64,000 nt of DNA from Loigolactobacillus coryniformis subsp. coryniformis KCTC 3167 = DSM 20001 (GTDB lineage Bacteria > Bacillota > Bacilli > Lactobacillales > Lactobacillaceae), in assembly GCF_002706425.1 (NCBI RefSeq), contig NZ_CP017713.1:1612001-1676000 (forward strand), read 5' to 3'. Shown here piece by piece: positions 9,589 to 18,348 of the stretch (position 1 is the first letter of the stretch; every line of letters begins with the position of its first letter). A program made the position numbers and the translations under genes. The notes beneath the pieces are model-generated. The model saw only the letters and a program-made list of their open reading frames with translations, ran no database searches and had not been told where the DNA came from.

Positions 9589-10426
9589 TTACTGAAATAA
9601 TTTATCAAAATAGTGATCGGTCAAAAAATTTTTTAATCGAGGAACATCCAACTCGTTTTGCAAATTCAAAAAAACAAACGTTGGCGTTGCTGGCGAATAG
9701 ACGCGGTCCATATCGGTTAGGATCACATCATAAGTAGCCGTTGTACTATATAATTCTAACGCAATTTTGATGCCTATTGGCACATAAGCACGAATCTGAC
9801 CGATCATGGCTTGCGCGGCAGACGTCTCCATCGAAAAATCACAACCCCCGTGTAAAAGTACTTTGATTCCCAGTACTTTGCGTCGCTGTTCCAAAATATA
9901 CCGCCAGATACGTATTTTCATCGCCTCAGCTTCAGTAAAGGGATACAAACTTTTGTCATAAAAGTATCGATCATCTAATCAGTCATTTCTTGTTCGTTAA
10001 CCACCGAGGCCACGCAGACCATAATAAATAAAAATAGAAATACCGACTCTGATTTTCAAAGCCAACTAAGCGCCCACTTTGATTGGAATATTATATACAG
10101 CCAATAACTGATTTAGTGCATGCAAACGCCGCTTCAAGGTGAACACACTGATTGCCAGATTTGCGGCAAGGCCGTACCGTACCAGCCGCGCCTGAATGCA
10201 ACAGATCCAGCAAACTTTGGTATTTAAGCGACCGCTTCACAAAGTGATAGTAGAGACGTTGCGCCACTAACCGCCTTGTTTATTGCAGTGAAACTTGATT
10301 GTCGCTAAGCTATAGACTGACTTAAAGCTACCCTTTAATACTTAAACATCTAATCCGTTTCAGTTGCGCACACCTGATCCCGGTTAAAAATGTCGGAACA
10401 GTCTGATTAGCAAAATAAAACATCAT
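9589..10426 (-). pseudogene. Decayed Mga-type transcriptional regulator
   Basis: Only the last 119 codons (9589-9948) remain open: the segment with TSAAQAMIGQIRAYVPIGI, YDVILTDMDRVYSP and TPTFVFLNLQNELDVPRL matches the C-terminal EIIB-like part of Mga-type regulators of lactobacilli. Upstream, pieces of the N-terminal helix-turn-helix part are readable in different frames: YYHFVKRSLKYQSLLDLLHS, then LAISVFTLKRRLHALNQLL, then GFENQSRYFYFYLLW. At least two frameshifts and several stops separate them. A ribosome site AAGGAAG with ATG at 10426 marks the old start. It is surely not functional. Confidence 0.7.
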
Positions 10427-10530
10427 GCACTTCCTTCCTAATTCATTTGGCTTAAATCCAAGTAATCGGATTTTCTACTTTTATTATAACAATAGTTCTA
10501 ATTAAATCTATAATTGACTTTTGCAGTGCA

Positions 10531-10576
10531 GAAGTACAAAAAAGAGTTGGCCATAAATGATTTATAGCACAACTCC
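10531..10576 (-). terminator. Terminator of mgsA; family B hairpin repeat, copy 2
   Basis: On the minus strand an imperfect stem between GGAGTTGTGCTATAAA and TTTATGGCCAACTC is followed by TTTTTTG. Same layout as the repeat at 3056-3104, so this terminator belongs to a repeat family. Confidence 0.65.
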
Positions 10577-10585
10577 GCCAGTTAA

Positions 10586-11011
10586 TTATTCATATTTTTC
10601 GTGACGACTCTCATCGCCGTTGACTATTTTGCGGAAATCGAGAAAGCCGGCATTTAAGCCGCGGATCAGTATTTCGGCAGTGCCAATGTTAGTGGCGAGT
10701 GGAATGCTATAAACATCAGCTAGACGAATCAGAGCATTGACATCGGGTTCGTGGGGTTGCGCCGTCAGCGGATCACGTAAAAAGATGATTAGATCCATTT
10801 TATTTTGGGCGATCAGGGCGCCGATTTCTTGGTCGCCACCTAGTGGTCCTGAATTGAAGCAAGTGACCGGCAACTGGGTTGCATCCGCAACGACTTGGCC
10901 GGTATGGCCGGTAGCGAATAATTGATGACCGCGCAAAATTTCGCGATACGCCGCCGCAAAACGGGCCATTTCGGGTTTCTTTTCATCATGAGCGATCAGT
11001 GCTATTTTCAT
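10586..11011 (-). CDS. mgsA: Methylglyoxal synthase
   Basis: Cytoplasmic enzyme that turns dihydroxyacetone phosphate into methylglyoxal and phosphate, a bypass relieving phosphate limitation or sugar-phosphate overload. 141 residues, the normal family length. The conserved blocks are all present: ALIAHDEKK at the N-terminus, TGHTG around residues 39-43, [13 protein letters not shown] with the catalytic aspartate, and [21 protein letters not shown] precedes the ATG. Single gene ending at a family B hairpin. Confidence 0.95.
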   Translation of the reverse strand: MKIALIAHDEKKPEMARFAAAYREILRGHQLFATGHTGQVVADATQLPVTCFNSGPLGGDQEIGALIAQNKMDLIIFLRDPLTAQPHEPDVNALIRLADVYSIPLATNIGTAEILIRGLNAGFLDFRKIVNGDESRHEKYE

Positions 11012-11126
11012 TTAAGTGACTCCTTATCAGTAGAATGGCTAGCTGATTCTAGCTTACTCAATAAAGCGGTTTCGCGCAAGCTAAATAAAAAACCAGCAAC
11101 CAAAGCGGCGCTGGTAAGTAGTGATT

Positions 11127-11315
11127 CTATTCGGCTACGCTGTATGAAGTGTCAGCTAAAGCGGCGTTGAGTTGAGCGACGCTAGCCGTGCCGTCAAAAG
11201 TAGCAGTTTTGCTATCAAGGTCAACGTTCACGTTATTAACCACACTGCCTAATTTTTCAGTCACAGTATCGGCACAACCTTGGCATTTCATTCCATTAAT
11301 AGTTACTTTTTGCAT
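11127..11315 (-). CDS. copZ: Copper chaperone CopZ
   Basis: 62-residue heavy-metal-associated domain with the copper-binding loop GMKCQGC (residues 8-14). It is the cytoplasmic carrier that hands Cu(I) to the ATPase or to a CopY-type repressor. The ATG overlaps the copA stop by one base, so the two genes are translated together, with copA first. Confidence 0.93.
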   Translation of the reverse strand: MQKVTINGMKCQGCADTVTEKLGSVVNNVNVDLDSKTATFDGTASVAQLNAALADTSYSVAE

Positions 11316-13570
11316 TATGATAACTTCCTTTCGGGGAGGGTTAGTTTTTTGATTTTAAAACGGTTCAAACGTAAAGCGTTGAGTACGACGGTAACTGAGC
11401 TAAAGCCCATTGCGCCGGCAGCGATCATTGGGTTCAATAAGGGACCGCCAAATAAGTATAGCAGACCTAAAGCTACCGGAATACCTAATACATTGTAGAA
11501 AAACGCCCAGAATAGATTTTCTTTGATATTGATCATGGTTTTGTGGCTTAATTCGCGCGCTGTGACCAACGAACTCAAATCAGAATTCATCAGGATCACT
11601 TCAGCTGAATCAACCGCCACGTCAGTGCCATTACCAATGGCAACGCCGATCTCAGCTTGAACCAACGCCGGTGCGTCGTTGATGCCATCGCCGACCATCG
11701 CCACTTTATGCCCTTGTTGCTGCAAAGCTTTGATCGCATCGGCTTTGCCTTCTGGTAATACGTCGCTGATCACTTGTTTGATGCCCGCTTGGGCCGCGAT
11801 CGCCTCTGCAGTCGGACGATTGTCACCAGTCAACATCACTACGTCTACACCTAAATGTTGTAGTCGTTTGATTGCTGCTGGACTATCTGCTTTGATTGGA
11901 TCAGTCACCCCGAGCACGCCAACTAATTTTTGTGCTTGGGCCACGTAGATCAAGGTTTTACCGGCTGTACTTAAGGCAGCGGCCTGATCAAACAACGGAC
12001 TAGCGGCAACGTTTTGTTGCTGCATTAGCTTAGCATTACCCAGTGCCACCGTCGTTCCAGCGATTTGACCCGTAACGCCTAAACCAGGTAGCGTCGTAAA
12101 ATTAGTAACGCTTTGGCGCTGGGCAGCGGCAGCGTCGATCACCGCACTAGCCAAAGGATGATCCGAATAATATTCCAAACTAGCAGCTAATTGCAAAACT
12201 TGATTACGCTCACCGTTTGTAATCACATCAGTGACTTGTGGTTGACCTTGTGTAATGGTCCCTGTTTTGTCCAAAACGACAGTGTCCAGTTGTGCCAATT
12301 GTTCAAGCGCAGCACCATTTTTAAACAGTACGCCGTGTTTGGCGCCTAGGCCAGTGCCGACCATGATTGCAGTCGGTGTCGCCAAACCTAGAGCACAGGG
12401 ACAAGCGATCACTAGTACGGATACGAAGATCGTCAGTGAAAAAGCCAGTGACTGCCCGCTAATTAACCAAGCTAAGCCGCCAACTAACGCGATCGCCATG
12501 ATCACAGGAACAAAAACACCAGAGATTTTATCCGCTAAGCGGGCGATCGGCGCTTTGGAACCTTGGGCGTCAGAAACTAATTTGACGATATGGGCCAAAG
12601 CAGTATCATTGCCCACATGCGTAGCTTGGTAAGTGATCTGACCATTTTTATTGGTACTGCCACCGATGACGCGGTCGCCGCTCATTTTGGTGATTGGCAA
12701 ACTTTCACCAGTTAGCATCGATTCATCCACCGTGGTTTGGCCAGTTAAAACTTGGCCATCCACTGGGATCGTTTGGCCCGATTTGACCAAAATTGTATCA
12801 CCAACTTGGAGCTTATTCACTGGCACCGACTGTACCGTTTCATCCGCATTGACGCGGTCGGCCATTTTCGGTACCAAAGTCAATAATGAAGTCATCGATG
12901 TGGTCGTCTTTTGCTTGGACAGTGCCTCAAAATATTTACCCAGCATGATCAGCGCCAAGATCGTAGCGCTGGCTTCGAAGTATAACGGCTGCTGCGTGCC
13001 CGTTGTCCAGATCAACATCGTATTGACCAAACTGTACAAAAAGGCAGTTCCAGTGCCGACAAACACTAACGAATCCATGTTAGGATGACCTTTAAATAAG
13101 GTGGTCGCCCCTTTAATTAAGTAATCACGGCCCAGCCACAGTACTGGCAAAGCTAAAATCAATTCAGCGAGCGACGCTGTTGCCGGCGCCATCATTGGAT
13201 TTAACCACATCACGGTCGGTAAATGTAGATCCCCGGCCATCGCCACGTACATTAATACGGCCGCCCCAATTAGCGCACCGATCATAGCGTTACGCTGTTG
13301 TGTTAACTTGACGGCTTTTTCATCCCGCTCTGCCGCCACGTTTTCCTGGGTCAACTCTTGGGCTAACTCGGCGCCATAACCAGCGTTGACCACCGCTTGG
13401 ATGACCTCTGCTGGTGCTAAAGCCTGATCGGCGAATTCCACTTTCATTCGTTCCGCTGCCAAGTTAACGTTAGCCACCGTCACACCAGGTAACTTGCTGA
13501 CCGCTTTTTCAATGGTCTGCGCACAACTGGCACAAACCATGCCGTCAATTTTAAATTGTTCAGCTGTCAT
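11315..13570 (-). CDS. copA: Copper-exporting P1B-type ATPase
   Basis: Membrane P-type ATPase of 751 residues. It begins with one metal-binding domain (GMVCASC, Cys13 and Cys16), then eight hydrophobic segments with the CPC ion-binding motif in VIACPCALGLATP, the phosphorylation site DKTGT and the hinge MVGDGINDAP. This set is typical of Cu(I)-exporting CopA. It is first in a two-gene operon with copZ. Two cop boxes lie in its promoter region. No copY gene is adjacent; the upstream neighbour is an acetyltransferase on the other strand. Confidence 0.94.
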   Translation of the reverse strand: MTAEQFKIDGMVCASCAQTIEKAVSKLPGVTVANVNLAAERMKVEFADQALAPAEVIQAVVNAGYGAELAQELTQENVAAERDEKAVKLTQQRNAMIGALIGAAVLMYVAMAGDLHLPTVMWLNPMMAPATASLAELILALPVLWLGRDYLIKGATTLFKGHPNMDSLVFVGTGTAFLYSLVNTMLIWTTGTQQPLYFEASATILALIMLGKYFEALSKQKTTTSMTSLLTLVPKMADRVNADETVQSVPVNKLQVGDTILVKSGQTIPVDGQVLTGQTTVDESMLTGESLPITKMSGDRVIGGSTNKNGQITYQATHVGNDTALAHIVKLVSDAQGSKAPIARLADKISGVFVPVIMAIALVGGLAWLISGQSLAFSLTIFVSVLVIACPCALGLATPTAIMVGTGLGAKHGVLFKNGAALEQLAQLDTVVLDKTGTITQGQPQVTDVITNGERNQVLQLAASLEYYSDHPLASAVIDAAAAQRQSVTNFTTLPGLGVTGQIAGTTVALGNAKLMQQQNVAASPLFDQAAALSTAGKTLIYVAQAQKLVGVLGVTDPIKADSPAAIKRLQHLGVDVVMLTGDNRPTAEAIAAQAGIKQVISDVLPEGKADAIKALQQQGHKVAMVGDGINDAPALVQAEIGVAIGNGTDVAVDSAEVILMNSDLSSLVTARELSHKTMINIKENLFWAFFYNVLGIPVALGLLYLFGGPLLNPMIAAGAMGFSSVTVVLNALRLNRFKIKKLTLPERKLS

Positions 13571-13667
13571 AAAATTTCACCTCCCTTCATTGAATTGATC
13601 GTTAATTTTGCTAAACCCATGATAAAGCCCCCGTTCTGCCGCTTGTTACGTGATAACGGTTTATGTT

Positions 13668-13717
13668 TACATCTGTAATCGATAAGTTAATCTTAGCACA
13701 CCGATTACATTTGTCAA
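13668..13717 (-). promoter_or_regulatory. copA promoter with two cop boxes
   Basis: A perfect cop box TACATCTGTA is at 13668-13677 and a near-perfect one, TACATTTGTC, at 13706-13715 (consensus TACANNTGTA). On the minus strand TTGACA (13717-13712) is followed after 16 bases by TAAGAT, so one box overlaps the -35 region and the other lies downstream of the -10. This is the layout known for CopY-repressed promoters. Confidence 0.8.
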
Positions 13718-13840
13718 CGGTTATTGGCTTAAAGCTTTAAATGTAGGCAAAGCCCTGATAGTTACTTGGTAATTAGTTGCTGCAACGCCGTGATTTGGGT
13801 TATGCTGATAGGGAAATCTTTATTATCTAAGGAGGACCTT

Positions 13841-14458
13841 ATGCCATCTGAACTCGACTTAATGCGAGCTGGCCAGTTGTACAATTCCACCGCCGCTGAG
13901 CTAGTGAAAATGCGCGCCACCGCTAAACAAAAAGTTTATCGCTATAATCAAACGGCCCCGGAAGCCAATGCGTTACGAGCACAAATCCTGCCGGAATTGA
14001 TCGACTGTCCAAGCCGTGACGCTTATATCGAAGTGCCTTTCCGGATGGACTACGGCAGTAACGTTCACATTGGCGCGAATTTTTACGCCAACTATGATAG
14101 TATTTTTCTGGATATTGCCCCGATCACGATTGGTGACAACGTCATGTTAGGCCCGCGCGTGTCGTTATACACTGCTGGTCATCCGTTGGTGGCCAGTGTT
14201 CGCAATGAATTTTTAGAGTACGGTCATCCGATCACCATCGGCAATAACGTTTGGATCGGTGGCAATGCAGTCATCTGTCCTGGCGTTACGATTGGCGATA
14301 ATACAGTCATCGGCGCCGGAGCGATCGTCACCAAAGACATGCCGGCCAATTCATTAATCGTCGGTAACCCGGCGCACGTTTTACGTTCATTGACCGCAGC
14401 TGATGAACAATACTGGCAGGCCGAAAAACAGCGCTATCTCGCTGCACGGAACCAATAG
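13841..14458 (+). CDS. Maltose/galactoside O-acetyltransferase-like protein
   Basis: Left-handed beta-helix acetyltransferase, 205 residues, of the maltose acetyltransferase/LacA group. An N-terminal Mac-like helical part (LMRAGQLYNST, residues 7-17) precedes hexapeptide repeats such as ITIGDNVMLGP, ITIGNNVWIGG and VTIGDNTVIGAG. The HP in YTAGHPL contains the expected catalytic histidine. It would transfer acetyl from acetyl-CoA to a sugar hydroxyl in the cytoplasm. The open frame extends upstream to 13766, but ATG 13841 has a perfect AAGGAGG and starts the family-typical sequence. Confidence 0.88.
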   Translation: MPSELDLMRAGQLYNSTAAELVKMRATAKQKVYRYNQTAPEANALRAQILPELIDCPSRDAYIEVPFRMDYGSNVHIGANFYANYDSIFLDIAPITIGDNVMLGPRVSLYTAGHPLVASVRNEFLEYGHPITIGNNVWIGGNAVICPGVTIGDNTVIGAGAIVTKDMPANSLIVGNPAHVLRSLTAADEQYWQAEKQRYLAARNQ

Positions 14459-14462
14459 AATA

Positions 14463-14509
14463 AAAATACGATCACGTCAGTTATCATGCTGTACGTGATC
14501 GTATTTTTT
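14463..14509. terminator. Bidirectional terminator between convergent genes
   Basis: Stem AAATACGATCACGT/ACGTGATCGTATTT with flanking A- and T-runs, placed between the acetyltransferase stop and the ilvD stop. Confidence 0.88.
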
Positions 14510-16208
14510 AATCCTTATTCCAAAAGTCAGTAACCGCGCCCGTTGCTGAGCTAGAAACTAAATGCGCGTATTTTCCTAACACACCACGGGTATACAACGG
14601 TGGGATCGTCGTTTCCGCTTTACGCTTCGCTAATTCAGCATCTGAAACGTCCATTGTGATCTCCTTGGTGTCTTGATCAATAATGATCGTGTCGCCATCA
14701 TGAAGATAAGCGATATTCCCGCCATCTTGCGCTTCTGGCGCGATATGACCAACGACAAAGCCGTGGGTCCCGCCGGAGAAACGGCCGTCCGTCAACAAGG
14801 CCACTGATTCGCCTTGACCTTTACCAACTAAAATACCGGATAAGGACAACATTTCTGGCATCCCCGGGCCCCCTTTTGGTCCTTGGAAGCGAATGACGAT
14901 CACATCGCCTGGTACCACTTCATCAGCCAATACCGCGTTGACCGCATCTTCTTCGTTGTTGAAAACTTTGGCTGGACCAACGTGGCGCCGTGATTTGACC
15001 CCAGAAACCTTGGCAACCGCGCCTTCAGTGGCTAAGTTACCGTGCAAGATCAATAATGGGCCGTCAGGACGTTTTGGATGTTCCAGCGGTACGATCACTT
15101 TTTGACCTGGCTTCAAATCAGGTGCAGTAGCTAAGTTTTCGGCAACAGTTTTACCGGTACAAGTCAGGCATTCGCCATGGATGTAGCCATTTTGGTACAA
15201 ATACTTCATGACCGCTTCAACACCACCAGCTTCATAAAGGTCCTGGAAAACATACTGGCCACTAGGCTTCAAATCAGCGATATGCGGTACCTTTTTCTGA
15301 AAAACGTTAAAATCATCGATCGTTAAGTCAACATTAGCGGCATGGGCGATCGCCAATAAATGAAGCACGGAGTTAGTCGAGCCCCCTAAAGCCATGATCA
15401 CGGTCAACGCATTTTCAAAGGCTTCACGGGTCATGATATCTCTAGGGTAGATGCCCTTTTCCAGCAAGTTCATTACGGCTTTACCAGCTGCTTCGACGTC
15501 TTTTTTCTTTTCTTCAAAGGTTGCTGGATGGGAAGATGAACCCGGTAAGCTCATGCCCATCGCTTCAATTGCTGACGCCATCGTGTTAGCCGTGTACATA
15601 CCGCCGCAGCCACCAGGACCAGGGCAGGCGTTACATTCGATTGCACGTACTTCTTCTGCCGTCATATCTTTATGGTTCCAATGACCGACTGCTTCAAAAA
15701 CGGAAACTAAATCGATGTCTTTGCCGTCTAATTTACCTGGCGAGATCGTGCCACCATAAACGAAGATCGCGGGTACTTCAGTGTTGGCGATAGCGATCAT
15801 GCTCCCGGGCATGTTCTTATCACAGCCACCAATGGCGACAAAAGCGTCGCAGTTATGCCCGCTCATGGCCACTTCGATCGAATCGGCGATCACATCGCGG
15901 GATGGCAATGAAAAGCGCATCCCAGGTGTGCCCATGGAAATACCATCAGAAACGGTGATCGTGCCAAATTGTACCGGCCAACCGCCCATTGACCGAATCC
16001 CATTTTTAGCAAGTTTGCCTAATTCCTCTAAATGTAAATTACAGGGCGTATTTTCCGCCCAAGTACTGATGACCCCGATCAGTGGCTTATCAAAATCCTT
16101 ATCCGTCATCCCAGTTGCACGTAACATGGCGCGGTTAGGTGACTTGACCATCCCATCGTACACATGACTTCTGATCCGTAGATCCTTTTTCGATTGTTCG
16201 TTCGTCAT
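14508..16208 (-). CDS. ilvD: Dihydroxy-acid dehydratase
   Basis: Fe-S enzyme of branched-chain amino-acid synthesis (dihydroxy-isovalerate to 2-ketoisovalerate and the isoleucine counterpart), 566 residues, full length. The cluster and substrate motifs are intact: [29 protein letters not shown] and [26 protein letters not shown] precedes the ATG. No other ilv or leu gene lies in the window. The divergent neighbour is a DUF59 Fe-S assembly factor, which fits a need for cluster supply. Confidence 0.95.
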   Translation of the reverse strand: MTNEQSKKDLRIRSHVYDGMVKSPNRAMLRATGMTDKDFDKPLIGVISTWAENTPCNLHLEELGKLAKNGIRSMGGWPVQFGTITVSDGISMGTPGMRFSLPSRDVIADSIEVAMSGHNCDAFVAIGGCDKNMPGSMIAIANTEVPAIFVYGGTISPGKLDGKDIDLVSVFEAVGHWNHKDMTAEEVRAIECNACPGPGGCGGMYTANTMASAIEAMGMSLPGSSSHPATFEEKKKDVEAAGKAVMNLLEKGIYPRDIMTREAFENALTVIMALGGSTNSVLHLLAIAHAANVDLTIDDFNVFQKKVPHIADLKPSGQYVFQDLYEAGGVEAVMKYLYQNGYIHGECLTCTGKTVAENLATAPDLKPGQKVIVPLEHPKRPDGPLLILHGNLATEGAVAKVSGVKSRRHVGPAKVFNNEEDAVNAVLADEVVPGDVIVIRFQGPKGGPGMPEMLSLSGILVGKGQGESVALLTDGRFSGGTHGFVVGHIAPEAQDGGNIAYLHDGDTIIIDQDTKEITMDVSDAELAKRKAETTIPPLYTRGVLGKYAHLVSSSATGAVTDFWNKD

Positions 16209-16231
16209 TGTGATTCTCCCCTTTCAACTGT

Positions 16232-16262
16232 AAAAATAAAACGATCATTCATAAATGATCTT
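16232..16262 (-). promoter_or_regulatory. Hairpin with T-run in the ilvD leader
   Basis: On the minus strand GATCATT-TATG-AATGATC is followed by GTTTTATTTTT, about 25 bases before the ilvD start. It has the form of an intrinsic terminator inside a leader and could be an attenuator. No T-box signature (such as GGGTGGNACCGCG) was found. Confidence 0.35.
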
Positions 16263-16613
16263 AAAAGCTACCCCTTAAGCAGCGCGTTAATCATAGCCAA
16301 AACAAAACCATAAGCAGATCTAGCTGCTTTAGTATAGATTTTACCTCTTTACTCATTTCATTCCAATATAAAAATAAGAAAATAAGGGAAAATACTTATT
16401 TAAAATTAATAATTAGCTTGAATTTTTTTAATTTTAATGACAAAATACATTTACAACTATTTTTTAACCGCAATTAATCTAGCTTCATTTTTTTGCCTGC
16501 AGCTATTACGGTTGCAAAAATTACCATTTTAATTGCGGGTAAGTTAATTGGCTACATAGGCTGAGCAAAACGCCTACTAACCGAATTTTATTGTATGAAA
16601 AGGAGCGAATATA

Positions 16614-16955
16614 ATGCGTGAAGATATTAAAATAAATGACCGTGCCGCTGAATTCAGTGAGGCGATCATCGAGCGATTACAAAAGGTCAACGATCCAGAA
16701 TTGGAATTAGATATTTATAATTTAGGTTTGATTTACGAATTAAATTTAGATGAGAACGACCAGCTGACAGTTGTCATTACTTTCACAGAAATGGTTTGTG
16801 GTTGTATTGAATCGATGCCGGTGGACATTAAGGCGGCGCTACAAAATCTGCCGGGGATCAAAGCGGTGGATGTTCAAATCGTTTGGTCACCACGTTGGAA
16901 TATGAAACGAATCAGCCGTTTAGGTCGGATGGCGCTAGGTATCAGCGTACATTAA
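16614..16955 (+). CDS. Metal-sulfur cluster assembly factor (DUF59/MIP18 family)
   Basis: 113-residue member of the DUF59 (SufT/PaaD/MIP18) family, cytoplasmic factors that help load Fe-S clusters onto target enzymes. Recognisable parts are the helix RLQKVNDPELELDIYNLGLIY, the strand VVITFTEMVCGC with a cysteine pair, and VDVQIVWSPRWN. AAAGGAG precedes the ATG. It is transcribed away from ilvD, whose product is an Fe-S enzyme; a role in maturing IlvD is an inference from this pairing. Confidence 0.85.
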   Translation: MREDIKINDRAAEFSEAIIERLQKVNDPELELDIYNLGLIYELNLDENDQLTVVITFTEMVCGCIESMPVDIKAALQNLPGIKAVDVQIVWSPRWNMKRISRLGRMALGISVH

Positions 16956-16962
16956 TTCTTAC

Positions 16963-17007
16963 AAAAAAGTACCGTCAGCACTGAAGTGTGTTGACGGTAC
17001 TTTTTTG
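16963..17007 (+). terminator. Rho-independent terminator
   Basis: AAAAAAGTACCGTCA paired with TGACGGTACTTTTTT around a short loop, directly after the DUF59 stop. Confidence 0.9.
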
Positions 17008-17032
17008 TTTATAAACGCGGATACACATTAAC

Positions 17033-17146
17033 TTACACTGGAACTAAAATAAAATTGGGGTGCTTTTTCTGGACGATTTTGGCGGCTATAACCGTGCCAC
17101 CGAGCAGCGCACATACTAGTGCTGTGCGATAATTACGTTTGGTCAT
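17033..17146 (-). CDS. Small membrane protein, 37 residues
   Basis: A short frame coding for a basic N-terminus (MTKRNYR), one hydrophobic segment (TALVCALLGGTVIAA) and a basic tail (KIVQKKHPN). The ATG at 17146 has AGGTG five bases upstream. The layout is that of a single-pass small membrane protein, but I do not recognise a family. It sits between the DUF59 terminator and the broken GGDEF gene. Confidence 0.4.
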   Translation of the reverse strand: MTKRNYRTALVCALLGGTVIAAKIVQKKHPNFILVPV

Positions 17147-18348
17147 TTTATCACCTACTCAAGTTATTAATACGCTTAGCTTACGTCGCCAAACTTAAAA
17201 TAACCTTGGGCTTACTCGGCCAATAATGGTAATTGCGCCTGGCCAAAATAATCACCCTGTAAAAAATTAGTGAACGACTGCTGCCGTAACCAGGCAAATA
17301 AGCGCTGATCCGTGACGCCATCAACGGAAAAGCCTAGCTGACGACTTGCGGCCAAAGTACCCCAAAACTTGATCTCTTTGCTAGCTTTCATTTGATCAGG
17401 CTGCGCGGCCACCGTGAATTTAATGCCATCAAAGTAATCTAAGCTGGCGTTAATCTTAGTAAAATGGCGATTGGTTCCGATCTGACTTAACACAAGTTTG
17501 ATGCCGTTAGCATGATAAAAATTAGCCATTGGGACCAATACCTGCAGCGCCGGGATCTGATTTAATTCAATGTAAAGCTGATTTGGCCCATCTGGACCGT
17601 TAATGAAAGCCACGATCTTATCGGCAATGGCTTGATTAAGAAAATCAGCCACGGGCAAAGCTTTGACTAACACTTGGGTCCGCGTATTCAGTAAGGCGGT
17701 TCGCATCAACTCGATTCGGGTGTCAATATCCAAATAATGTTGCTGCGGTAAAACCCACTGCTGCGCTGTCTGATCATAACGCCGCAATTGCAACTCCTCA
17801 GCAATGCGTCGCACCGGCGTAGTGTCTGCATAAACGCCACGCGCAAAGTATGCATACTTGACCTGATTGGAGTCATCCTGCAACTGTTGGGTCGCGCCGT
17901 TGACTGTGATCGTATCACGCCCATTTTGCTTACTGATATACAGCGAATGATCGGCCCGCTTATAAATATCATTCGGCGAGCGATCCCCCGCGTACAATTC
18001 GGTCATCCCGCTAGATATCGTAACCTTGATCGTTTGCTTATCGTAATCAAACTCGTGGGTGCGAATCGCCTGCCAACAATGTGCCATGATCTGAAACGTT
18101 TCTTTGACTGTACTATTAGGAAAAATCACGGTAAACTCTTCACCACCGGTCCGGTAGACCTCGTAATGTTCACCATACTGATGGACAATCTCTTTGAGCG
18201 CCTAGGCGACCTTAGCCAATACTTGATTACCCGCTAAATGGCCGTATTGATCATTGACCAACTTAAAATGATCAATATCTAAGGTGGCAACCGTTAACGG
18301 CTGTTTGCCAGTGCGAGCGACCCCAAAATGATTAAAAATATCCTTTTG

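Noticed and set aside
16232-16330. Possible T-box riboswitch in the ilvD leader
   Set aside because: The T-box sequence and specifier-loop elements are not present; only a simple hairpin with a T-run remains.
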